DNA of 64,000 nucleotides from Adineta steineri (taxonomy: Eukaryota; Rotifera; Eurotatoria; Adinetida; Adinetidae), in NCBI GenBank assembly GCA_905250115.1, contig CAJNOI010000027.1, positions 1-64,000 of the forward strand, in the 5' to 3' direction. How positions within the stretch are numbered: the first letter of the stretch is position 1; each line of letters starts with the position of its first letter. Positions 10,985 through 21,531 of this stretch are shown here, piece after piece. A program made the position numbers and the translations under genes. Below the pieces are notes generated by a model. The model worked only from the letters and a program-made list of their open reading frames with translations, had not been told where the DNA came from and ran no database searches.

Positions 10985-13166
10985 TCAATTTGTTTCAAAT
11001 AATTCATATAATTCTGCACTATCTAAAGCAATATTTCCAATGCCCATACCGCCAGTAACTAATACATTTCCATTTGATAATATGGATGCTGTGTGATAAT
11101 CTCGTGCATTAGTCATGTTACCAGTAGTTGTCCAAGTACCTGTCGATGGATCATACAATTCTGCAATATTTAAATAATCATTATCATATCCACCAGTAGC
11201 CAATAGCAGTCCATTTGATAATACAGATGCTGCGTGACCAGCTCGTCCTTTAGTCATGTTACCAGTAGTTGTCCAAGTACTTGTCGATGGATCATACAGC
11301 TCAGCACTATATACAGTACTATATACATTACTATCCAAACGCATTCCACCAATAACTAGTACTTTTCCATTTGATAATACAGATGCTGTGTGACGATATC
11401 GTTCATCACTCATATTACTAGTAATTGTCCAAGTATCTGTTGATGGATCATACAGTTCAGCATTATTAAAAATATTACCACTATTGTCTTGACCACCAGT
11501 AGCTAATACTTTTCCATTTGATAATACAGATGTTGCATGACCAGCTCGTCCTTTAGTCATGTTACCAGTAGTTGTCCAAGCACTTGTCGATGGATCATAC
11601 AATTCAGCACTATTTAAATAACCACCATTCCATCCACCAGTAACTAACACATTTCCATTTGATAATACAGATGCTGCGTGACCAGCTCGTCCGTTAGTCA
11701 TGTTACCAGTAGTTGTCCAAGCACTTGTCGATGGATCATACAGCTCAGCCTTATTTAAATAACCACCCCAACTATCGCCACCAGTAACTAATACTTTTCC
11801 ATTTGATAATACAGATGCTGTGTGATCATATCGCCCATTAATCATGCTACCAGTAATTGTCCAAGTACGTGTTGTTGGATCATACAATTCTGTAATATTA
11901 AAAAAATCAGTAGATCCATGGTTCCCACCAGTAACTAATACTTTTCCATTTGGTAATACAGATGCTGTATGATAAACTCGTGCAGTATTCATATTACCGG
12001 TAACAGACCATTCTAGACAGAAATATTTGATTGTATTCATTCTCGAAAGACTGTCTCTTTTAGAAATCTCAAATGATGTAATGATGTGCGGGAAGTTTTT
12101 GATTTTGTAAAATGAAAATCGTTTCTTACTTTCCATACAAAATTTTTCGAACTTTTTGGGAAATGCAAAAAAGACTTAAATTTGTTGTAAAAAATCGTTC
12201 TTTATACAGTATGAAAATAAGTTTCGCATTTTTGGTAAAGAATGGTATGCGAGGATGACATATGAAACAGATTTGTATTTAATACTTATCGTTACAATGT
12301 TTATAAGAATCAATGCACTTTTCATTATATATAGCTATTTATATTTACACACGAAAGAGAGAGAAGGAGAATTCACTGGTGTTTCCGAGCGCGACAGATA
12401 TTCATGCACTCCATTGATACAAAATGAATTTTTTTGTGTTCTCTTTATACTTAAAAGTAGGGTATGTAGTGATATCAAACGAAGAGAAAAAGCAGATTTG
12501 GTTGCATTGATGACAAGAAAACTACGTAAGCTTTGATCGTGATGAAAAATAGCGAATGCAGCGATTATTATATCTTCGCCTCTTCTTAAGTTAACGCTTG
12601 AATCACTCATGACAAGATCACTGTTCTTTTAATGTAACTTTTAGTTAGATATAGAAAACTGTTGGACGCAAAGCAACTACTTATATCTGATTAAAAAGTA
12701 CCATTTAAAGAGATCGGAAAAGGTTACTCTGAAGCTTACCTGGCTGCTGCGTTGTGGTTGTAACCGTTGTTGGTGGTAGTGTTGTCGTCGATGTCAATGG
12801 TGGTGTCATTGTTGCTGTTTGTGGTAAGATTGTGGTCGATACCACTAATGGTGTTGTTGTTACTGTTCGTGGGACAGTTGTGGTCGATGTCACTGTTGGT
12901 GTTGTTGATATTGTTGTTGTTAATGATGATGGTATTGGTATTGTTGTTGTTAGTGGTGATGATGATGATGATGTTGTGGCGATGGTACTAGTTTCTAATT
13001 TCTTCGGTGCAAAAACGACGAAATTTAACACCAGAGCAAGGACAACACCAAAGACTATTAAAATAATAACGAAAATGCCGATTATTTTGAACCAACGACG
13101 GTGCCACCATTTGTGTGATCCATTATGCACAGTAACAAGCTCACTGTAAACCTGGTTGGTGTGCAT
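10985..13166 (-). CDS. Type II membrane protein with Thr/Ser stalk and seven-blade Kelch propeller
   Basis: Two exons on the minus strand: 13166-12740 and 12012-10985, joined by a 727-bp intron at a phase-1 junction that restores Q-P-E-W-S-V-T-G. The product is 484 aa. Residues 1-27 are a basic cytosolic tail (ends HKWWHRRWFK), 28-52 a single membrane helix (IIGIFVIILIVFGVVLALVL), about 55-143 a Thr/Ser/Pro-rich stalk likely to be O-glycosylated, and 144-484 seven Kelch repeats of 47-52 residues. Each repeat has W-x-x-TGNM, R-x-x-H-x-ASVLSNGKVLVTGG and AELYDPST. Seven blades make a full beta-propeller. The blade sequence resembles bacterial Kelch proteins, and no intron interrupts them. The longer open frame starting at 12136 is intron read-through and was not used. 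The ligand is unknown. Confidence 0.75.
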
Positions 13167-13430
13167 ATTAGGTTTTAGATGTAACTTAAACGGAGAAAAA
13201 AGAGTACACTATTGTTCGAAGCTACTTTCTGTTTGTCTATTACTCTTACATAAGTAACAGAAGATAACTAATATTATTTCCAACATCAAAGGTGTTATTA
13301 TACTCTTATCTTAGTATAATATACTTCACATGCGAGCATGATAGTGCAGATCTGTGCTCCATGTCTAGGTTTTCTCACAGTCTCACTCTTCTTATCTTAA
13401 TATTACATTTTTCGAATTTTATGTTTTTTG

Positions 13431-13485
13431 TCGAAAGACATTTCGTCGAAAGAGCGTTTCGTCGACACAACATTTCGGCGACGAA
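13431..13485. repeat. Short tandem TTTCGTCGA-type repeats
   Basis: Three imperfect units of about 15-17 bp read ACATTTCGTCGA, GCGTTTCGTCGA and ACATTTCGGCGA. Each also contains self-complementary TCGA. Function unknown. Confidence 0.45.
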
Positions 13486-15244
13486 AGATAACTACTTTGT
13501 TCTTTCTTTTTTATTGCTATTATGGGATATTTAGGCAGTCCGTGAGGATGGTTGTGTGTCTGAGTCTGGGTATAAAATGACCACAACGCCGACGCCTACA
13601 CCCTCAAGATTTTTCCTTTTAACATATCGTTTTTCCGCTAGAGATATTATATAAATAAGTCATGTATAGAAATAATATTTCTCATAGTTAATACATTTAT
13701 CCATTTTTCTAAATCATTTTCCCTTACAATTGGATGCGTATATACAGTTATAATGAAAGGCAATTTTTCTTTCCCGTGTATCATTTCCCCTATCAGTAGA
13801 AATCATTTTTCCTTACTATACAGTCGTATCTAGAAACATTTTTCTACGTATTATTTTGATCACTATTTTCATGAATCTTATACATTGTTCACTTCAGCAT
13901 CATTTTTTCGCTGAAAATAATTATTTTTCTCACCGATCAAACATCTGACCACTGCTGATCTATAATTGATAATTGATAAATTAAAATATTAACGAATTAC
14001 TTATTTTGTAATTTACTTTAGTCTCACGTGAATATCAATTAATGACTATCATAATTTCTTGTTCTTGAAAACATTGTTCGTTGATTAATAAAATTAAGTA
14101 TTTCTTTTTAATATTGTTCATAGGAGTGTATTAATACTTTTAAAAGAATATCAAAAAATTTACTATGCCTGATTTATATGATTGTTATAAATAAAATTGT
14201 TCTCTAAAAGCAATTTGATCTATTGTATTCAACTGAAAATAAATTTTGATGGTAAACAAAAATCATCGAATAACGAGCCAAGAATAGTAACAAATGTCCA
14301 AAAACAATACTGATAGAAGTCGCTTATGAATAAAATTATGATTTATATAGAAACTACAATTTCTCATATGAAAACTTTAGTTATGAGTAGTTCTTTATAG
14401 TAAAAAAGTCAATTCAATTATGATTCGATTTTTAGTGTTCTCAGTGTAGTTTATTTTGATCAAAGATTTTGGATTATGATCGACAGAATATTTTCTATTT
14501 CAATTCACTAAGTATCTTAAGTATTCTATAAAAAGTATCTATCAAGTTTAGAAGGTTCCTCCTGTTTCATGAACAAATCTACTCACGTGGATTTATCGCT
14601 TCATATTATCACTTATTCATTGTGAACTATACTTCTTTAGCAAGAAGGTTTTTTTCCCTTTTCCCCCTTCCTGTTTGTTAAACCATTCTGTTAATTCTTT
14701 CTGTATTTCTACAAGGTTTTTGTCTGTCATTGTGATGTAATATCTTCATAGTATCTATTATGAAGCAAAATCTGTATTCTTTTAACGTTTTTTTTTGTCT
14801 TCAATTATAAATATAATATCTTCATAATACTTATTATAAAACTACATCGCTATTTCCACATTAGTTTGATAAAAAAGAAAAAAAATCGAAATGACTCTTG
14901 TTACAAAATTTATTATTTCTGATATATGTATCTTTTTTGTTTATTTTCGCTGGTTTCTCCTCGATTTAACACAAAATAAAATTGAAAAAAATTAGTATTT
15001 CTTGTATTGATTAATAGCTTTATATATGTTTATTTATTCAGAATAAATCTTCTTAACTTGAAAAATAAAAGAAGACGTTGATTTTTTGCGTTTCTAGAGT
15101 TTTCACAATTCTTCGGCTTCATCGACTGCATGAATTTTCTATGTGGTTAAATTGTTAGGAGTATTCTGGATGCCTCTTATTCTCTAGATTTCGAATGTAG
15201 ATCTTAAGTGTTCTGTGTTTGTTATTTCTCATAGTTGTAATATG

Positions 15245-16965
15245 CAGGAAGAATTCAAAATTTTTCTCGCAAGTTCAGATCTTACGGATGCAGAGACTTA
15301 TGAACAAAAGAGAAAATACCACAGTGATGTACAACATATTCAAAACTCTAAAGAGTATTTGTATTCATTTTGTTAAACACAATCTATAAAGAAAGTAAAG
15401 ACGTCATAAACATTGTTGTTAATTTTCCAAATAGCATAGTGACGATGCATTTTTTTTCCATTCTTTTTTGAAACACAGTTTTCATCGACGATGCAATTTT
15501 CATTATTCTGATTATAACAGACAAACATCATTGTGCAGTGTATTTTCTTCTAACGGTTCTTTGGAAAATGAAGTGAAATTATCTTCAGATAGCTTTTTTG
15601 TTGTGTACACATTTTACATTATTACGACATAAAACTAAAAAAAAGAACAGACATCATTCTATTGAACGAGACATATTTTATTTGAAGAAAATGGCTGATT
15701 ATTTGTTAAGATGAAGAATTATGGAAGTTCCTTTAGAATGCTGAAAAGTAGTTTCACTTATTTGATTTATTTGATAAAGCGTTTCTTATGTTGACATATC
15801 GAATTAAATTTAATATACACTGGTCTCATATTATAAAAAGATGAAGTGATCATTGTCTGTGCATAAAACAAGATTTTATGATATACGTATTTTTCTTTTC
15901 CACCTGCACATGAACTACGCAAAAGAAAATCATCACTTTAGATGCATGACTTGTTCAAAGTTAAACTCTACTACACAATCCTGACAAAAAAAGTGCAAAC
16001 ATTTTTTTTTCATCATACTGATGAAATAAAAAAAATCATATTTCTAAATGCATGATATTTCAAAGTTAAACTCTACTACACATTCCTGACAAAAAAAAGT
16101 CATAACTAGTTTTCCATCGCACTGATGAAATGAAAAAATATCTATGATATTTGAAAACGAAGAAACATAGCTGCAATATGGAGAAATGTTTTCAGAAGTA
16201 TCTCACTAATTTAGATCTTCCAGATCTAGAGACTCATGAATAAAAGAGAACATATGACAATGATATATAATATATTCAAAACTATAAAGAGTATGTGCAT
16301 TAATTTTGCTAAATAAAATGTATAAAGAAAGTTACAACGTCATAGTAACGGTGTTTTTCTTCTAACATTAGCTGAAATTTGATACCATCCTTTTTTGTAA
16401 CACAGAGCTTTTTTTGGCGATATAATTTCCATAATTCTGATTATAACAGGAAAACGTCACTGCACAAAATGTATATTTTTCAAACGTTTATATAGAAAAG
16501 AATCAAATTACTTTAAAATAAATTTTGTGTTGTGTACACATTTCATATCATAACAGCATAAAACTAAAAAAAAAGAAAGAACAGACACTATACTGTTGAA
16601 CGGGACATGATTCGTTCGAAGAAAAATATCTAATTAGTCGTAAAGATGTAGAATTATTGAAGTTACTTTACAATGCTGAAAAGCAGTTTCTCTTAATTGA
16701 TTTATTTCATAAAGGGTTTCTTATGTTAACATACGGAATTAAATTTAATATAAAGTGATCTTATATTATAAAAGCTAAACGAATACTGCACATAAAATAA
16801 GACCGTTAAATATATTTATTTTATCTTCTGTCTGCACATCAACTACGGAAAACAATCATCTTTCTAAATACATGATATTTGAAAGTGAAGCTCTGCTACA
16901 CATTCCTGACAAAAAAAAGTCATAAATAGTTTTCTATCGGACTGATGAATGAAGAAAATATCTTT
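15245..16965. repeat. Diverged ~0.94 kb tandem duplication with a ~105-bp sub-repeat
   Basis: Copy A (about 15245-16030) and copy B (about 16180-16965) align by eye through many islands: CAAAACTCTAAAGAGTAT versus CAAAACTATAAAGAGTAT, AAAAGTAGTTTC versus AAAAGCAGTTTC, and GAATTAAATTTAATATA in both. Offset is about 938 bp. A shorter unit containing CTACACATTCCTGAC and ACTGATGAA occurs three times, near 15931-16030, 16037-16143 and 16857-16963. No open frame is shared, so this is non-coding or a decayed non-autonomous element. Confidence 0.6.
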
Positions 16966-17079
16966 GATGTGAGAAAAGAGAGAGAAAAAGAGAAAAACTG
17001 AAATGGTATTTAATGCTATGTCTTTGCAACGCATTTTATTCAGAGTAAAATTTTTCCCTTAGCTAACGTTTTGTTGGTT

Positions 17080-20000
17080 ATGGGGGTGAGGGGTAGAAGA
17101 AATCCTCTACTTCTTCTATTGCTTCTGGTTGTACAAGCAGTCACACAAGATATGCGATTACTTCGCATGTCTACCAACACTGGTTGGCAATTCCAATGTT
17201 TTAACACAACGTGTTTACCGTATGCCACTATTATTGTACCGAACATCCGCCGATGTCAAATGGCTTGTTTAGCTCAAGTTCATTGTCACGCAGTCACTTT
17301 TCATCGGTCGCCTTCTGATTGTGAATTGTTTGCTGATATATCAAACCAGAATGGCAATCTATTAGCTAATATGGATGCTGTTACGATGATTGTCATTGAT
17401 GGTACACGAGTACCACCAGGTTAGTGCAACTGCAACTTCTCAAAAAAAGATATACCTAAGAGAAAAAACTCTTTTTCTTTTTTACATTCATCGAAAAATA
17501 CTAGTAAATGTATCGAAAAAAGTGTTTTCTAAAACCTCCCACTAGCTGCATATTCATAGGATTGCTTTTAGAATATTACAGACGATATTACAATTAGAGA
17601 GATCAATTAGCCTCTTCTTTATTGCTTGACTTAGTCCTATCTTTTAGGGATTGATCAACTACCAGAAGCCACAAACTCCAACCAAATGAGTCATGTAACT
17701 GCCCATATAAAAAGAGCTGATCAATATAAAATGATACCTAGTGTTTCTATATACCTTTCAACTTGAATACTATAAGCACAGTGGGGATACTCTAGATGAA
17801 TTTGGATGAGAGATACATTCTATACATACTCACATCCGCACCCTCAAGATGATATACTCTCGAAAGTCATTCCATTAGATTTCTTGTATCGCACTAAAAT
17901 AATCTTAAGAGACTCTTGGCATAGTTGAGTGTGGGTGTGGATATAGATCTTCTTCAATATGAACATCTATCTTGACAGTATGAGTGTAAAGATTAAAGAA
18001 TATTCCGTCTCACGCCGAAACCCTCAATCTTATTTTTCTAAAATAGAACCGACTACGACATCAACAACCACATCATCATCTACTTCATCATCAACATCAA
18101 CATCAACAACATCATCCACGTCATCATCCACATCGTCAACAACAACAACCACTACTACTACTTCGTCATCGACATCATCCACATCGTCAACATCAACAAC
18201 CACTACTACTACTTCGTCATCAACATCATCCACATCGTCAACTACATCAACAACAACAACTACAACTACTACTTCATCATCAACATCATCAACATCGACA
18301 ACAACCTCATCATCAACATCGACAACAACCTCATCATCAACATCACCATCAACATCGTCAACATCATCAACAACCACTACTTCAACATCATCAACATCAT
18401 CAACAACAACAGCCGGTCAGTAGTATGCTAGATAATGTGTTGTACGTTTTTGCAGGTTTCAAATCGATGATTTATTTCACTAACCAAATTTAAAAGTTTG
18501 AGAGTTAACCTTTTAAAGATTTATGATGTCGATGAACAAATGACACTTGCCTGAACATTCGCGCAGTTGTCTCTTGTAGAAGCGTTATTTCTTGACGTAA
18601 CACATCGTAATCATCACGCTGATGGTAGAGACCTCCGCTGCAAGAGCCGACATAAAAAACTGACGTTGATTCAGACGTATCACTGACGATTACTTTTTTT
18701 AGAAAAAAACGGTCAATAGTAAAATAGCACTAGAGTATAGTAGCATAACGAAGATTTTATCAGCAAGAATTAAGCCATGTTGTTTTTGCCTTTCCTCTGG
18801 TTACTCTTCGCCGGCTCGTATTTTATCTTGTCCACTCGCGCCCTCCATTTTTTCTCTCGAAATGGTTTTTAATTAATCAGTTGGGGGCTGTACGGAGTCT
18901 ATTAGATGTTGAACTAATAAACCAGACTAAGCATTAGAAGTTTTATTGATTGTGATTTGCGTTCTTCGATATTTACACTACTAACTGACGTATCTCTCAA
19001 ATTCAGTTGCTGTTTCCTGGAGACTGTGAACTGAAAAAAACGGCAGAGTCAACACTGACACCGATCTGTTTTGCATATATAAAGTCACGAGAGAACAGTA
19101 ATCGAATCTAAAAAGTATATCCATTTGTAGAGTAAGAATTGGAGAACACAACTTACAATAAATACAAACTGCAATGCTCAGCTTTTTTATTGATACTGCA
19201 TCTAGTAGACTCCGCTTTTAACTCCGTGCATATCTATGTGAAACACTGAAAAACAGAACAGTAATAACGCAAACAGATACCTTATTTTTTTGTTGAACTA
19301 TTCTCAACGAGAACGAGAATAGGGTGTGGATGCAGAGGTAGTTGTAAAATACTTGAAAAGTAGGATTTAGAATTGTGTAGACATATGGCTAGTTTATGTG
19401 ACACAGAATTATCATATTGTTTATAGGATTTCATGTTACAATGCAACTTTAATAAAAGTATGACATATATATGTTGAAATGAAATTCTGGACAAGTGTAC
19501 GACATTCTGAATTCTGCTTGGAAGGTATTCTACGTCCTCTTAGTCGAGGATATCATGAAACTTTATTAAAGAGAGCCTAAGTTTTGAGTAGAGTGAGGTG
19601 ACTTCGTTGTTTTTTCAAATTTACGAGAAGGTTTCACATAGAGATAGACTGACGGACTGAAAACTGACTTTATTTGTACTCCAGAATATCTGAAATTGCC
19701 CAAAAGTCTGTGATATGATCTTTTCGAATAAATCATATTCAATTAAGTTAAACTCTCAAAGATTGAATAAAATACGACAATTGAATACTGTTTATATGCC
19801 AGTACACATGTGACAGCAAACTTTTTGTATTTAATAGTCGGCAGTATGTTTCTTAATCAAACTATTTACTCAGTTGCTAATCCAACAGCAGTAGCAGTCG
19901 TGGATGTGAACAGTGATAACAAACCCGATATTGTTGTTGCGAACTATGGTGCGAACACCGTCAGCATTCTTCTTAACTTAGGTGGCGGCACCTTTAATGT

Positions 20001-20871
20001 TCACTCTACTTACTCAGTTGATAATAATCCAGAATCAATAGCAGTCGTCGATCTGAATAGTGACAACAAACCAGATATTGTTGTTGGAAATCTTCTTGCG
20101 AGCACCATCAGTGTTCTTATCAACGCAGGCAGCGGCAATTTTAATGCTGAAACTAGTTACTCAGTTGGTACTAACCCAACATCAGTAGCAGTTGCCGATG
20201 TGAACAGCGACAATAAACCCGATATCGTTGTTACGAACTATGGTGCGAACACCATCAATGTTCTTCTCAACACAGGCAGCGGCACCTTTAATACTCAAAA
20301 TACTTACTCAGTTGGTATTCACCCAGAGTCAGTAGCAGTTGGCGATGTGAATAACGACAATAAATCCGATATTGTTGTTGCGAACGGTGGTTCGAGCACG
20401 GTTGGTGTTCTTCTCAATACAGGCAACGGCATCTTTAATACTCAAACGAATTACACAGTTGGTAGTAGCCCTCAAGTAGTAGCAGTCGTCGATGTAAATA
20501 GCGACAATAAATCCGATATTATTGTTGTAAATGTTGGTTCGGGTTCAGGCACTGTCGGCGTTCTTCTCAACACAGGAAATGGTACCTTTAATGCTCAAAC
20601 CACTTACTCAGTTAGTAATGAACCTCAAGCACTAGCAGTCGTCGATGTAAATAACGACAGTAAACCCGATATTGTTGTTGCAAACTATGGTTCGAACAAC
20701 GTCGGTGTTCTTCTTAACACAGGCACTGGCACCTTTAATGCTCAAACTACCTACACACTTGGCTATGCCCCTCAATCAGTAGCAGTGGTTGATGTGAATA
20801 GTGACAATAAACCTGATATTATTGTTACAAGCGAGATTTCGAGCATTGTCAGTGTTCTCTTGCATTCTTAA
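17080..20871 (+). CDS. Secreted PAN-like domain / Thr-Ser stalk / seven-repeat FG-GAP propeller protein
   Basis: Three exons joined at phase-1 junctions (17080-17419, 18047-18415, 19838-20871), total 580 aa. Exon 1 gives a signal peptide (NPLLLLLLLVVQA) and a PAN/apple-like module with Cys pattern C-x4-C then RRCQMACLAQVHCHAVTF and a final CELF. Exon 2 is almost pure Thr/Ser (about 123 residues), a mucin-like stalk. Exon 3 holds seven FG-GAP/VCBS repeats of about 49 residues, each with VAVVDVNSDNKPDIVV, VLLNTGSGTFN and a Tyr-Ser-Val start. The DxNxDxxxD loops are the calcium-binding type of integrin alpha propellers. The repeats look bacterial in style and have no introns. The last intron is 1,422 bp, very long here. 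Exon 3 could be a separate gene, but the phase and acceptor fit argue for fusion. Confidence 0.65.
18047..18415 (+). repeat. ACA/TCA trinucleotide tract encoding the Thr/Ser stalk
   Basis: The stalk exon is built of ACN and TCN codons with local near-identical blocks such as ACCACTACTACTACTTCGTC and ACATCATCCACATCGTCAAC. This points to slippage or unequal exchange, and the stalk length is expected to vary between alleles. Confidence 0.8.
18553..18848 (-). pseudogene. Broken reverse-strand reading frame inside the FG-GAP gene intron
   Basis: On the minus strand an ATG at 18848 opens MEGASGQDKIRAGEE, meets a TAA, then continues in the same frame through a membrane-helix-like stretch (DKIFVMLLYSSAILLLTVFF). 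A shift in a T/A run moves it to LKKVIVSDTSESTSVFY, then GLYHQRDDYDVLRQEITLLQ, ending near an AG/GCAAGT site. GC content is higher than the flanks and composition is protein-like. It looks like the decayed N-terminus of a type II membrane protein with a coiled coil. Family unknown. Confidence 0.3.
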
Positions 20872-21531
20872 GGCTTATCGATGGCTAATCTTTATTTATT
20901 CATTAACACTTTACTACTCTACTAAGCACATTACTCTTATAAAACATTACACAATACAGACTAACATTAATTTTCACTATATATTAAGAATTTCCACAAA
21001 ACTTTGCGACCCAGGTTGCCACTTTTTCTGCTTTTTCAATTTTTTTGCTGCTTTTTAAAATATTATCTGCTTTTCATTTTTAACTCAATTTCAGTTCTAA
21101 TACATCATTATTTCATGCATATCATACGAATCCTTAGTGGTGCATATTGTTGTTTTTTTATCGTCTTTGTTGTATAACGCATGTGGGTGTGAGTGTAGGG
21201 GAGGCCCACACCCTCTAGTTGCGAGAGAGAAGCAAGGAGGGAAAAGCTGAGCTTTTTGTGTGCTTACATAATTTACAAACATTTGAGATTTTTGAGTGAA
21301 ATATAAAGGGGAAATATAACAACTCAGGTGTCAACAAACAAATAAATAATAGAATTGTCACAGGCCTATATATTAGTCTATTTAAAACTGTCTTATGCCA
21401 GATAATCAATATTCATTACTATTGTGGTATGTCGTTATGTCGTAAAAATAATCTTCACCTTAACTCACAATGAAAATAACTATTGCATTCATAACAAGTG
21501 AGAAAAAATACAATCTCAAATAAAATGTTTA
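20872..21531. other. Intergenic with telomere-like G-rich patch
   Basis: About 0.66 kb between the FG-GAP gene and the 3' end of the polyprotease. At 21181-21215 it has TGTGGGTGTGAG followed shortly by GGCCCACACCC, a small telomere-like inverted pair. No gene recognised. Confidence 0.5.

Larger units (their letters stand above)
13167..17079. other. Long AT-rich intergenic region with internal duplication
   Basis: About 3.9 kb with no convincing gene. It contains three short TTTCGTCGA-type direct repeats (13431-13485), a G/C-richer island (13530-13612) with telomere-like fragments, and a diverged duplication between about 15.24 and 16.97 kb listed separately. Neither copy carries a usable reading frame. 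Confidence 0.55.

Noticed and set aside
12015-12136. Kelch gene starting at an ATG at 12136
   Set aside because: The upstream exon with a membrane anchor and stalk joins at 12012 in perfect phase, and the 12013-12136 stretch looks like intron.
12754-13149. Plus-strand Val/Asp-rich frame of 131 codons
   Set aside because: Reverse complement of the Kelch gene stalk and membrane exon, which has the membrane helix, the splice site and the frame match.
18030-18377. Minus-strand Val/Asp-rich frame of 115 codons
   Set aside because: Simply the reverse of the ACA/TCA stalk repeat.
19068-19085. TATATAAAG as promoter for a separate FG-GAP gene
   Set aside because: Such motifs are common in AT-rich DNA, and the downstream exon lacks a signal peptide start while it fits the stalk exon in phase. 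Not excluded.
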